Shown in pieces: positions 23,356-30,905 of a stretch of 33,141 nucleotides of DNA; the first letter of the stretch is position 1; every line of letters starts with the position of its first letter. The notes under the pieces were generated by a model. The model saw only the letters and a program-made list of their open reading frames with translations, ran no database searches and had not been told where the DNA came from. The DNA comes from Pelatocladus maniniholoensis HA4357-MV3 (lineage in GTDB: Bacteria > Cyanobacteriota > Cyanobacteriia > Cyanobacteriales > Nostocaceae), in the NCBI GenBank assembly GCA_019359115.1, contig JAHHHW010000140.1:1-33141 (forward strand), in the 5' to 3' direction. The position numbers were made by a program, and so were the translations under genes.

Positions 23356-23718
23356 TTTAAAGAGTTAAATTATATTAATCAGAGCCAAAACTTACATAGG
23401 AATCTGGTTTGGTTTATGAACTTATTAGTTGAGCCGGGGAACGCTTAACAGAAAGTGTACTAAGTTCTATTCAAAAATCAAATGGGAATCCTACAGACGT
23501 AAATAATTAAAATTTAGGTATGAATCCGAATGTAGAGACACGATATATCGTGTCTCTACAAAGATTTTGGCATTACGCAAAATCATTTTCATACATTAAA
23601 TCAGCAATGCCAAAAAAATAGTCATCATTGTGATCTTAAATAAAGATATCAACAAGAGTTGATCTCGCTTTACAAATGTCTAACCTTATTTTACAGATAT
23701 TATTAAAGGAATATAATC
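23356..23718. other. Intergenic region with a second MITE copy
   Basis: This 363-bp gap separates the divergent regulator and DUF72 genes. It holds no gene. The middle is taken by a MITE copy (23517-23611); the rest must contain both promoters. Confidence 0.6.
23517..23611. mobile_element. MITE, second copy, left end missing
   Basis: It matches 19586-19685 with four substitutions and a 5-bp indel, and ends TCAGCAATGCC (23601-23611). The first 15 bp of the intact copy, including the left terminal repeat, are absent. It contains a perfect 28-bp palindrome (23532-23559), each half GTAGAGACACGATA or its complement. In the other copy the same palindrome has an extra TATCG at its centre. Confidence 0.8.
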
Positions 23719-24573
23719 GTGAGTTTTTTTATCGGTTGTGCTGTTTGGGCGTATAAAGGTTGGGTAGGCGAACTTTTTCCTCCAGGTACTCGACCAGCTG
23801 ATTTTCTCCATCTCTACAGCCGTCGTTTCACAACAGTGGAAGGTAATACTACATTCTACGCTACACCAAATCAAGAAACTGTAGCTCGATGGGCAACTGA
23901 TACACCACCAGGTTTTGAATTTTGCTTAAAACTACCACGAGATATTACTCACAACCAACAACTGCAACCTTATATTTCTGATGCTGGGAAATTTATCGAG
24001 AGGATGCGTCCATTAGGTAAGCGTCTTGGCCCGATTTTTGCCCAACTACCCCCTAGTTATGCACCGACATTAATTGACGATCTCACCGCTTTTTTGTCAG
24101 CTTGGCCTCATACAGAAATACCACTAGCCTTAGAAGTGCGACACCGCGACTGGTTCAAAGAACCCCATGCGAGTAATTTAACTGCACTCTTAGAAAAATT
24201 GGGCGTGGGAAGAGTATTGCTAGACTCTCGCCCGATCTACACTGGCGAAGACGATCCTCAGCTACAATCAGAACGACGCAAACCCAAACTACCAGTACAA
24301 TTTAGCATCACAGCACCTTTTAGCTTGATTCGATTTATTTCCCATCCCAATTTAGAAATTAATCAGCCTTTTATGACAGAGTGGGTTACACAAATTCAGC
24401 AATGGTTGCAGCAGGGAAAGCAAATATATTTCTTTGTCCATTGTCCCATTGAAGAGCGATCGCCAAGCACAGCCCGTTACTTCCAAAAATTACTCGCACA
24501 AAGCGGTGTCAAAGTCCCACCCCTACCCTGGGATAACTTAGATTCTCCACCTAATCAACTGAATCTTTGGTAA
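23719..24573 (+). CDS. DUF72 family protein
   Basis: The 284-residue protein begins with GTG (MSFFIGCAVWAYKGWVGELF) 8 bases after AAGGA. The DUF72 (YecE-like) TIM-barrel pattern is clear: FTTVEGNTTFYATPNQETVARWA, FEFCLKLPRDITHN, GPIFAQLPPSY, LALEVRHRDWF, and a late IYFFVHCPIE. Conserved acidic and aromatic residues suggest an enzyme, but no reaction is established for the family. It is alone in its unit. Confidence 0.9.
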   Translation: MSFFIGCAVWAYKGWVGELFPPGTRPADFLHLYSRRFTTVEGNTTFYATPNQETVARWATDTPPGFEFCLKLPRDITHNQQLQPYISDAGKFIERMRPLGKRLGPIFAQLPPSYAPTLIDDLTAFLSAWPHTEIPLALEVRHRDWFKEPHASNLTALLEKLGVGRVLLDSRPIYTGEDDPQLQSERRKPKLPVQFSITAPFSLIRFISHPNLEINQPFMTEWVTQIQQWLQQGKQIYFFVHCPIEERSPSTARYFQKLLAQSGVKVPPLPWDNLDSPPNQLNLW

Positions 24574-24590
24574 TTGGTCATTGGACATTA

Positions 24591-24618
24591 GTAGAGACGC
24601 GATTAATCGCGTCTCTAC
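24591..24618. repeat. 28-bp perfect palindrome of the GTAGAGAC family
   Basis: GTAGAGACGCGATT is followed at once by its exact complement. Compared with 23532-23559 (GTAGAGACACGATA arm), the A-to-G and A-to-T changes in the left arm are matched by the complementary changes in the right arm. It lies 18 bp after the DUF72 stop and may double as a terminator. Confidence 0.8.
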
Positions 24619-24640
24619 AATAGTTATAATTTTGAATTTT

Positions 24641-24666
24641 GTACGCCCTTGGCGTTCCTGAAGGGT
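24641..24666. repeat. 26-bp dispersed repeat, copy 3
   Basis: Same unit as at 5455-5480 and 5676-5701, here with GTACGCCC at the left and CCTGAAGGGT at the right. A partial, inverted copy (CCAAGGGCGAATGAAC) occurs at 33119-33134. Confidence 0.7.
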
Positions 24667-24694
24667 ATTTTGAATTATTTTGTCCCCAATCCCT

Positions 24695-25576
24695 TCACAA
24701 ACCCAAATGCTTTTGCAAAGCTTGACGCATCACATCTACTGGTACACTTTCCTGTTGTAACCAGATTTTTAATGCTGCTGCACCTTGTTGGACAAGCATT
24801 TCTAGTCCATCGATGGTGGTTGCACCTACCTGTTGCGCCTGTTGTAAAAATTTTGTTGGGTTGGGGGTGTAGATTAAATCGTAGGCGATCGCTTGTGGTG
24901 ATAAATTTGCCATTTCTGCTGCACTTAAAGGTGATTCATCTACCTTGGGGTACATACCGATGGGAGTTGTGTTGACGAGTAAATTCGCTTGCGGAATTAA
25001 TTTGGGTAATTCATCCCATTTGTGAACACTAAGATTAACTTGCAGTGGGGAATTTTCCCAACTTTTAGAAAAATCTCGTAATCGCTGGACATTTCGCCCG
25101 ACAACATGAATTTCTGCACATCCCAACTGTGTACAACCTGCTACTACTGCTCTAGCAGCACCACCATTCCCTAAAATTACTGCGACTTTCTGACTCCAAT
25201 CTTGATGATATGTTTGTAAAGGAGCAAGAAATCCTTCGACATCAGTGTTAGTACCTATCCAAGAGTTATTTTTGTTAGTAACTGTATTAACTGCCCCTAT
25301 AGCTTGAGCTATGGGTTCCACTGCTGATAAAAGTGGTATGATTGCCTGTTTATGAGGAATTGTGACACTAAAACCCACAACACCAATAGCTGCAAACCCG
25401 TAAACCGCCGTGTATAAATCTTCTGGTTTAATGGGAAAGGGCAGATAGATGTAATCTATTACCAATTGAGCGATCGCTGCATTGTGCATAACTGGCGACA
25501 GTGAATGTTCCACTGGATGTCCGATGACTCCGAGAAGTTTGGTTTTTCCTGTAATCAATTGTTTGTCCTTTGTCAT
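24695..25576 (-). CDS. aroE: Shikimate dehydrogenase
   Basis: The 293-residue protein has the standard AroE layout. The shikimate-binding N-terminal domain shows GVIGHPVEHSLSPVMHN, VTIPHKQAIIPLL with the catalytic Lys and NTDVEGF with the catalytic Asp; the NADP-binding domain has VILGNGGAARAVV and VVGRN. It ends with DGLEMLVQQGAAALKIW. It reduces 3-dehydroshikimate to shikimate in aromatic amino acid synthesis. It converges with the DUF72 gene and diverges from the hydrolase gene; a heptamer repeat lies in its upstream spacer. Confidence 0.96.
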   Translation of the reverse strand: MTKDKQLITGKTKLLGVIGHPVEHSLSPVMHNAAIAQLVIDYIYLPFPIKPEDLYTAVYGFAAIGVVGFSVTIPHKQAIIPLLSAVEPIAQAIGAVNTVTNKNNSWIGTNTDVEGFLAPLQTYHQDWSQKVAVILGNGGAARAVVAGCTQLGCAEIHVVGRNVQRLRDFSKSWENSPLQVNLSVHKWDELPKLIPQANLLVNTTPIGMYPKVDESPLSAAEMANLSPQAIAYDLIYTPNPTKFLQQAQQVGATTIDGLEMLVQQGAAALKIWLQQESVPVDVMRQALQKHLGL

Positions 25577-25581
25577 TGGTT

Positions 25582-25616
25582 ATTAGTGATTAGTCATTAG
25601 TCATTAGTCATTAGTT
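25582..25616. repeat. Heptanucleotide tandem repeat (ATTAGTC)
   Basis: Five consecutive 7-base units read ATTAGTG, ATTAGTC three times, then ATTAGTT, in the spacer between aroE and the hydrolase gene. It is a typical STRR of heterocyst-forming cyanobacteria. Confidence 0.85.
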
Positions 25617-25694
25617 CTTTGTTAGTTATTCACTGCTAACTACATAATCATTAGCCTACAATTATTAGAGGTGACTTAACATTTCTTTGGAATC

Positions 25695-26636
25695 ATGCAG
25701 GCAACAATAGCCTCCTCTACAATCCCTATCCCTGGCAAAAATTGGCAGTGGCGAGGGTATAACATTTACTATGTACAAGCAGGAAAACCCCAACCCCAAC
25801 ATCCGCCTTTACTGTTAGTGCATGGGTTTGGTGCTTCTACTGACCACTGGCGCAAAAACATTGCTGAACTACAGCACGATTTTGAAGTCTGGGCTATAGA
25901 TCTTTTAGGATTCGGACGTTCAGCCAAGCCAAAATTGGAGTATAGCGGTGATCTGTGGCGCGATCAGCTCTATGACTTTATCACTCAAGTCATAGGTCAA
26001 AGAGCAGTCTTAGTAGGTAATTCTCTGGGTGGCTATGCTAGCTTGTGTGTTGCAGCCCAACGTTGTGATGCAGTGGCGGGTTTAGTATTATTAAACAGCG
26101 CTGGGCCATTTAATGAGAACGAGCATACAGCAGAACCAGAAGCACTGCAAACTCAAATAGAACCACCCCAACAGCCAGATAATTTGCAGAAACTTTTGGG
26201 TGATGTTGCCAAATGGATTTTTCAACAACCTTTTGCCCAGTTTCTATTATTTCACTACGTCCGGCAAAAAAGCGTTATTCGTCAAACTCTAGAAAAAGTT
26301 TATCTTGACAAAAGCGCAATTACAGAACAATTAATAGAAGAAATTTCTCGCCCTGCTTATGATCAAGGTGCTTTCGATGTCTTTTCTTCGGTGTTTAGAA
26401 CTCCCCAAGGTGAAAAAGTAGATATGCTACTTAAGCAATTAACTTGTCAGCTACTACTATTGTGGGGAGAAGCTGATCCTTGGATTAACGCTAGAGAACG
26501 TTCCCAAAAATTTCGTCAATATTATCCTCAACTGACAGAACACTTTCTACGGGCGGGTCATTGTCCCCATGATGAAGTACCAGATCAGGTTAATTCCTTA
26601 CTGCGGGAATGGGTTTTTTCTGTAGTTAGTGGTTAA
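25695..26636 (+). CDS. Alpha/beta-fold hydrolase
   Basis: The 313-residue protein has a full catalytic set: oxyanion HGFGASTDHW, nucleophile elbow VGNSLGG (S110), acid D261 in WGEADPW and base H289 in RAGHCPHDEVP. A lid region lies between about 140 and 230. It resembles the cyanobacterial and plant branch that includes pheophytinase-like and other esterases, but substrate cannot be read from sequence. No signal peptide is present. A strong hairpin follows 32 bp after the stop. Confidence 0.88.
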   Translation: MQATIASSTIPIPGKNWQWRGYNIYYVQAGKPQPQHPPLLLVHGFGASTDHWRKNIAELQHDFEVWAIDLLGFGRSAKPKLEYSGDLWRDQLYDFITQVIGQRAVLVGNSLGGYASLCVAAQRCDAVAGLVLLNSAGPFNENEHTAEPEALQTQIEPPQQPDNLQKLLGDVAKWIFQQPFAQFLLFHYVRQKSVIRQTLEKVYLDKSAITEQLIEEISRPAYDQGAFDVFSSVFRTPQGEKVDMLLKQLTCQLLLLWGEADPWINARERSQKFRQYYPQLTEHFLRAGHCPHDEVPDQVNSLLREWVFSVVSG

Positions 26637-26667
26637 GTGGTCTGTCCCATTAATTTTGAGGAGTTAT

Positions 26668-26700
26668 AGATCCCCGACTTTTTAAAAAAGTTGGGGATCT
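26668..26700 (+). terminator. Strong hairpin after the hydrolase gene
   Basis: AGATCCCCGACTTTTT pairs with AAAAAGTTGGGGATCT over about 16 bp (one G-T pair), with a one-base geometric loop that would open to a tight turn. It lies 32 bp after the stop. It belongs to the same small family as the hairpin at 12826-12860. There is no T-run after the stem, but the stem itself contains one. Confidence 0.5.
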
Positions 26701-26843
26701 GATGTATCTGATGTATTTGAAGTTGCAAAATTGTTTTATTGATGAGCGATCGCCCAGTCGAAAAGCGACTACACCTGGATTCCTCACAAGTGGGTGGGGG
26801 GTTCTACGCACTCTTCAAATTCACGTTCTCACAAAAATTGTTT

Positions 26844-27093
26844 GTTCTCATCCATAGAGAACATCAAAGCGTTTGTTCAATACGTTTTAACCTTGCTTAT
26901 TAACGTTCTTTCATCCATAGAGAACATCAAAACGTTTGTTCAATACGTTTCAACGTTGCTTATTAACGTTCTTTCATCCATAGAGAACATCAAAACGTTT
27001 GTTCAATACGTTTCAACGTTGCTTATTAACGTTCTTTCATCCATAGAGAACATTAAAGCGTTTGTTCAATACGTTTCAACGTTGCTTATTAAC
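26844..27093. repeat. Four-copy 63-bp tandem repeat array
   Basis: The units are 26844-26904 (61 bp, diverged), 26905-26967 and 26968-27030 (identical), and 27031-27093 (two substitutions). Each unit contains small inverted repeats: GTTCT...AGAAC, AACGT-N9-ACGTT and AACGTT-N7-AACGTT, the last spanning the junction with the next unit. The plus strand stays open because 63 is 21 codons, so a GTG frame (26794-27177) repeats VLSSIENIKTFVQYVSTLLIN-like 21-residue blocks, but it has no ribosome site. I favour a DNA repeat over a gene. Confidence 0.85.
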
Positions 27094-27558
27094 GAGAACC
27101 CATTCACAACAAACAAGAAAGCGATGCTGCAAAGCAGCCGCTACGCGATCGCAAATAACAATAGAACTCTTGCATAAATATTTTGTGGTACGATTGGGGG
27201 TTATTTAAATTTCAGTTTTTGGTAATTGAAATAGTAAGAATATATCATTTTTTTGAGTAAATATTATCAGGCGATCGCTCACTAAAAAAATTGACAAGCT
27301 GCGTCCTAATGAAGATGGCTATAGCTATACCAAAAAGCGTGTTTCTGTGAAGCAATAATCTCCCGCTACACTGCGAAGCAGTGTAGCGGTGAGAGTTTAA
27401 AAAGTAAAAAGTAAAAAATAAAAAGTAAAAAGATAATCCCCATAAATAAATTTAGGGGCTTAGTACCAGCACTTTTTCTTAGGAAGTGCCTTTTGAATGA
27501 GTGACTTTTGCCTTGTTTGGTCAATATATTCACTCTTTACTGTTAACTGTTAACTGAC

Positions 27559-28740
27559 TTAACCTTTCACACAAACAACTTGCTTGAGTGTAGCTACAAC
27601 TTCTACTAAATCAGCTTGGTTTGCCATTACTTGATCGATAGGTTTATACGCACTGGGAATTTCATCCAAAACGCCTGTATCTTTGCGACATTCTACACCC
27701 TTTGTTTGCTCGATCAAATCATCAAGAGTATAGACATTTTTTGCTTTACTTCTTGATAGTAAGCGTCCAGCGCCGTGGCTACAAGAACAGAAACTATTAG
27801 CACAACCTTTACCTTTGACAATAAAGGATTTTGCCCCCATTGAACCAGGGATAATGCCATAATCTTCTGTTTGGGCGCGAACAGCACCTTTGCGAGTTAC
27901 ATATACTTCCTCACCGAAATGTAATTCTTTTTCAGCATAGTTATGATGGCAATTTACCTCTAGTAAAGCTTTTGTCGCCTTCCCACCCGCTAGATGCTTT
28001 TCGATAATACGCTTGAAACGTGCCATCATGACATCGCGGTTAAAACGTGCATATTCTTGCGCCCACTGTAAATCATGCCAATAGGCTTTAAATTCTGGTG
28101 TATTAGCCACAAAGTAAGCTAAATCTGGATCAGGTAATTTATTACCTGCCATTTTTGCTAATTCTTTAGCTGTACTAATGTGAGACTGTGCCAGCATATT
28201 GCCAATATGACGCGAACCAGAATGCAGCATCAACCAAACTTGGTTCTCTGTATCGAGACAAACTTCTACAAAGTGATTTCCACCACCGAGAGAACCCATT
28301 TGTCGCATCGCTTTTTCTTGTAAGTTTTGTACTCCTGGATGCAAGTCTTTAAACTCTCGCCAATTTTGCCAATTAGTTACAGGCTTTTCAACTTCTTTAT
28401 TGTCGTTGAAACCTGTAGGAATTGCTGCTTCAATATCCAAGCGAATTTTTTTGAGTTTTCCTTCTAATTGTTCACCTTTAAAAGGTGTTTTGATAGCAGC
28501 CATACCGCAACCAATATCAACACCCACAGCCGCAGGAATAATTGCTTCTTTAGTTGCAATTACAGAACCAACTAAGGCTCCTTTACCTAAGTGAACATCT
28601 GGCATTAATGCCACGTGTTTAAACACAAATGGTAGTGAAGCCACATTTTTTGCCATCTTGATTTCTTCTGAACCCAAGAGGTGATTTGCCCAAGATAAAA
28701 CTGGGGATGCTGTGGAGATTTCTAATTCTTCGTAAGGCAT
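27559..28740 (-). CDS. rtcB: RNA-splicing ligase RtcB
   Basis: This 393-residue RtcB has the family motifs in order: MPDVHLGKGALVGSVIA, AVGVDIGCGMAAI (metal-binding Cys), MGSLGGGNHFVEV, HSGSRHIGN, NCHHNYAE, IPGSMGAKSFIVKGKG and SFCSCSHGAGR with the His that accepts GMP. RtcB joins 2',3'-cyclic phosphate (or 3'-phosphate) ends to 5'-OH ends using Mn and GTP. The length is that of the short bacterial form without an intein. No archease or RtcA gene is next to it. It diverges from the methyltransferase gene. Confidence 0.95.
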   Translation of the reverse strand: MPYEELEISTASPVLSWANHLLGSEEIKMAKNVASLPFVFKHVALMPDVHLGKGALVGSVIATKEAIIPAAVGVDIGCGMAAIKTPFKGEQLEGKLKKIRLDIEAAIPTGFNDNKEVEKPVTNWQNWREFKDLHPGVQNLQEKAMRQMGSLGGGNHFVEVCLDTENQVWLMLHSGSRHIGNMLAQSHISTAKELAKMAGNKLPDPDLAYFVANTPEFKAYWHDLQWAQEYARFNRDVMMARFKRIIEKHLAGGKATKALLEVNCHHNYAEKELHFGEEVYVTRKGAVRAQTEDYGIIPGSMGAKSFIVKGKGCANSFCSCSHGAGRLLSRSKAKNVYTLDDLIEQTKGVECRKDTGVLDEIPSAYKPIDQVMANQADLVEVVATLKQVVCVKG

Positions 28741-28925
28741 ATTTTTACAAAATTAATCACTAGTATTTGCTTGGTAGTTGCTGACAAAAGATAATAAGTA
28801 ACAAAAATAACTCATCATAACTTTTGAAATCATAAATCACTATCTTTGGCAGGTAGTTGTTAGTAATACGGTTGTAGTGCAAAAGTAGTCTAAATGTCAA
28901 TCTGATTTCTCAATAAAAACTAGCT

Positions 28926-28955
28926 TTGACAAAAATATATTAAAATTTGTAAATA
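28926..28955 (+). promoter_or_regulatory. Candidate promoter of the methyltransferase-HAD operon
   Basis: TTGACA (28926-28931) is followed after 18 bases by TAAATA (28950-28955), 38 bp before the ATG at 28994. The -35 is exact; the -10 is weak. Confidence 0.35.
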
Positions 28956-28993
28956 AAATGAATGTTTTATAGATACACCTTCACGAAAATCCT

Positions 28994-29911
28994 ATGACGG
29001 TTCATAATAATACAATCTGGGAGCGCTTTTTATCACCTGTAGTACGTCTTTTCATCGATGAAGAAGAGTTACAGCGTTATGCCAAGAGTGTGGATTGGGA
29101 GAAACAAAGCGATCGCTTTCGACGTATTGATGTGACAGTCCCTACTTACTACAGTAGCCAAAATTTCCACGGCATAGAAGGCGGATATCTCAACTCTGGT
29201 GCGGCGGTTAGCTACGATGCTATTACCCAATACGTTTTACCACCGAATGAAACTTGGATACGTCAGGCTTTGATTGATGCGATCAAAGTTGTGCCGCAAC
29301 GAATAATAGACTTAGGCTGCGGTACAGGTTCAACAACATTAATGCTCAAGCAGGCTTTTCCTGACGCTGAAGTTATTGGTTTAGATTTATCGCCTTACAT
29401 GTTAGTAAGAGCTGCTCATAAAGCCGAAAGTGCTAACTTACATATACATTGGCGACATGGAACTGCGGAAAATACGAAATTAGCAAGTAATTCTTTTGAC
29501 TTAGTAACAGCGAGTTTGTTGTTTCATGAGACACCACCAGCAATTTCTGAGACAATTCTGCGTGAAGCATTTCGCTTATTACGTGTTGGTGGACAAGTGG
29601 TAATCTTAGATGGAAACCAGAAGATCCTACGTCAAACAGAATGGCTCGATAATGTATTTGAAGAACCTTATATTCGTGAGTATGGAAATGGTAGTGTGGA
29701 TGCATGGATGGGTGCAGCAGGATTTGCCGCAGTACAAACTCAGGATGTGTGGTGGACAAATCAGGTGACTAGTGGTACAAAACCGATTTCCACAACAGAA
29801 GAAACTGTACAAACACAAGGGCGACAGTACACTCCAAACTCACAAGATAGCATACTGGATAATAACGATTTACAGGGTTTTCCATCTCCAGCTTTTGATA
29901 CAACCGCATGA
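28994..29911 (+). CDS. Class I SAM-dependent methyltransferase
   Basis: The 305-residue protein has a classic Rossmann methyltransferase core: motif I IIDLGCGTGSTT, then EVIGLDLSPYML (acidic loop), RHGTAENTKLASNSFDLVTA and FRLLRVGGQVVILDGNQ. The N-terminal 95 residues and the C-terminal tail (from about 255, rich in Thr/Gln/Asn) are outside the core. The substrate is not evident. The last four bases ATGA overlap the start of the HAD gene, so the two are translationally coupled. Confidence 0.88.
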   Translation: MTVHNNTIWERFLSPVVRLFIDEEELQRYAKSVDWEKQSDRFRRIDVTVPTYYSSQNFHGIEGGYLNSGAAVSYDAITQYVLPPNETWIRQALIDAIKVVPQRIIDLGCGTGSTTLMLKQAFPDAEVIGLDLSPYMLVRAAHKAESANLHIHWRHGTAENTKLASNSFDLVTASLLFHETPPAISETILREAFRLLRVGGQVVILDGNQKILRQTEWLDNVFEEPYIREYGNGSVDAWMGAAGFAAVQTQDVWWTNQVTSGTKPISTTEETVQTQGRQYTPNSQDSILDNNDLQGFPSPAFDTTA

Positions 29912-30636
29912 CTTTAAAGGCAGTTTTATTTGATTTTAATGGCGTGATCATTGATGATGAATCCATCCATCTACAATTGATTGATGAGATTCTGATTCAA
30001 GAAAATCTCCAACCTCAACACCAAGATGAACGCCAAGCTTCTCTAGGTAGAAGCGATCGCGCTTGTTTTCAGGATTTACTAACTCGTCGCGGTAGAGTTA
30101 TGAATGAACAGTCTTTAACTCAACTGCTGACAAAAAAGGCACAGTTATATGCACGGGAAATAGAAAAACTCGAAAAACTGCCTTTGTATCCGGGTTTAGA
30201 TGACTTGATCTTTCAAGTGCGATCGCACAACTTAAACTTAGCATTAGTCAGTGGTGCAATTCGTCAAGAAATAGAACTCGTTCTAGAACGTGCCAAACTA
30301 ACTGAATACTTTCGTGTGATTGTCGCTGGAGATGACATCACTACAAGTAAACCAGAACCTGATGGTTATTTGTTAGCAGTAGAATGTCTCAACCAAGCAT
30401 ATCCAGCGTTGAACCTACAACCAAGCGAGTGTTTAGCAATTGAAGATACCCCAGCTGGTATCCAAGCAGCAAAACGCGCTGGTATGCAAGTTGTGGGTAT
30501 AGCGAATACTTATCCCTTCCATATGCTTCAGCGTCTAGCAAATTGGACTGTAGATTATCTCACTGATTTGGAACTAGAACGCGTGCAGGAAGTGTATTTA
30601 CAAAAACACTGTCAACCAACCGCAGGTGAGTGTTAA
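29908..30636 (+). CDS. HAD-superfamily hydrolase, beta-phosphoglucomutase-like, with altered motif I
   Basis: The 242-residue protein has the HAD fold with a helical cap (residues about 16-85): motif I LFDFNGVIIDDE, motif II ALVSGAIRQEIE, motif III TTSKPEPDGYLLA and motif IV AIEDTPAGIQAAKRAGM. D9 (nucleophile) is present, but the usual second Asp of DxD is N11, which should weaken general acid-base catalysis. The change is therefore either lineage-specific or marks another chemistry. It overlaps the methyltransferase stop by four bases and likely shares its promoter. It precedes the tRNA by 44 bp. Confidence 0.88.
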   Translation: MTLKAVLFDFNGVIIDDESIHLQLIDEILIQENLQPQHQDERQASLGRSDRACFQDLLTRRGRVMNEQSLTQLLTKKAQLYAREIEKLEKLPLYPGLDDLIFQVRSHNLNLALVSGAIRQEIELVLERAKLTEYFRVIVAGDDITTSKPEPDGYLLAVECLNQAYPALNLQPSECLAIEDTPAGIQAAKRAGMQVVGIANTYPFHMLQRLANWTVDYLTDLELERVQEVYLQKHCQPTAGEC

Positions 30637-30680
30637 CATAGGAAATTGTTGGTGGTTGCTTGGAACTAACAACTAAATTT

Positions 30681-30753
30681 GGGGAATTAGCTCAGTTGGT
30701 AGAGTGCTGCGATCGCACCGCAGAGGCCAGGGGTTCGAGTCTCCTATTCTCCA
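30681..30753 (+). tRNA. tRNA-Ala (anticodon CGC)
   Basis: The 73-base cloverleaf folds fully: acceptor GGGGAAT/ATTCTCC with discriminator A30753, D arm GCTC-AGTTGGTA-GAGT, anticodon stem CTGCG/CGCAG (30707-30711/30719-30723) with loop ATCGCAC and anticodon CGC (30714-30716), variable AGGCC, T arm AGGGG-TTCGAGT-CTCCT. The third acceptor pair is G3-U70, the alanine identity signal. CCA is not encoded. A HIP1 octamer (30709-30716) overlaps the anticodon arm. An integrase gene starts 152 bp downstream. Confidence 0.95.
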
Positions 30754-30776
30754 TTAAACTCAAATCCTTATATATC

Positions 30777-30795
30777 AACCGCTTCGGCGGTTTTT
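30777..30795 (+). terminator. Intrinsic terminator after tRNA-Ala
   Basis: AACCGC-TTCG-GCGGTT is a 6-bp stem with a stable TTCG tetraloop, followed by TTT. It starts 23 bp after the tRNA and should end its transcript before the integrase gene. Confidence 0.8.
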
Positions 30796-30855
30796 CACAT
30801 CGGGGTTTGGGTGCTTCTATTGTCAATAATTATAGCTTGAGATACGGCAAATCAC

Positions 30856-30892
30856 GATAATCCTAGATAATTACTAGATAAGGATTATCTAG
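30856..30892. promoter_or_regulatory. Three CTAGATAA sites upstream of the integrase (operator or accessory att sites)
   Basis: CTAGATAA occurs at 30863-30870 and 30874-30881 in direct orientation, 11 bp apart (one helical turn), and as its complement at 30885-30892. GATAATCC (30856-30863) and GGATTATC (30882-30889) also form an inverted repeat. The cluster ends 13 bp before the integrase ATG. Such a layout suits an excisionase or integrase arm-type site or a repressor operator. Confidence 0.45.
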
Positions 30893-30905
30893 AATCGAGG
30901 CAACT

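Larger units (their letters stand above)
26637..27558. other. Intergenic region with terminator, 63-bp tandem array and hairpin
   Basis: Between the hydrolase and rtcB (922 bp) there is a strong stem (26668-26700), the tandem array 26844-27093, and a 12-bp-stem hairpin CCGCTACACTGC-GAA-complement at 27363-27389. AAAAAGT-type heptamers (27399-27432) follow. A 21-residue protein-like fragment ending DKLRPNEDGYSYTKKRVSVK (near 27294-27358) has no start codon. Confidence 0.6.

Noticed and set aside
26844-27093. CRISPR array
   Set aside because: The repeats are contiguous 63-bp units with no unique spacers, and no cas genes are near.
26794-27177. 127-codon GTG frame with 21-residue repeats
   Set aside because: It has no ribosome site, and the open frame is explained by a 63-bp repeat period. 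I list it only as a tandem array.
27294-27358. Protein-like fragment ending YTKKRVSVKQ
   Set aside because: It has fewer than 35 codons, no start codon and no family recognised; noted in the gap description only.
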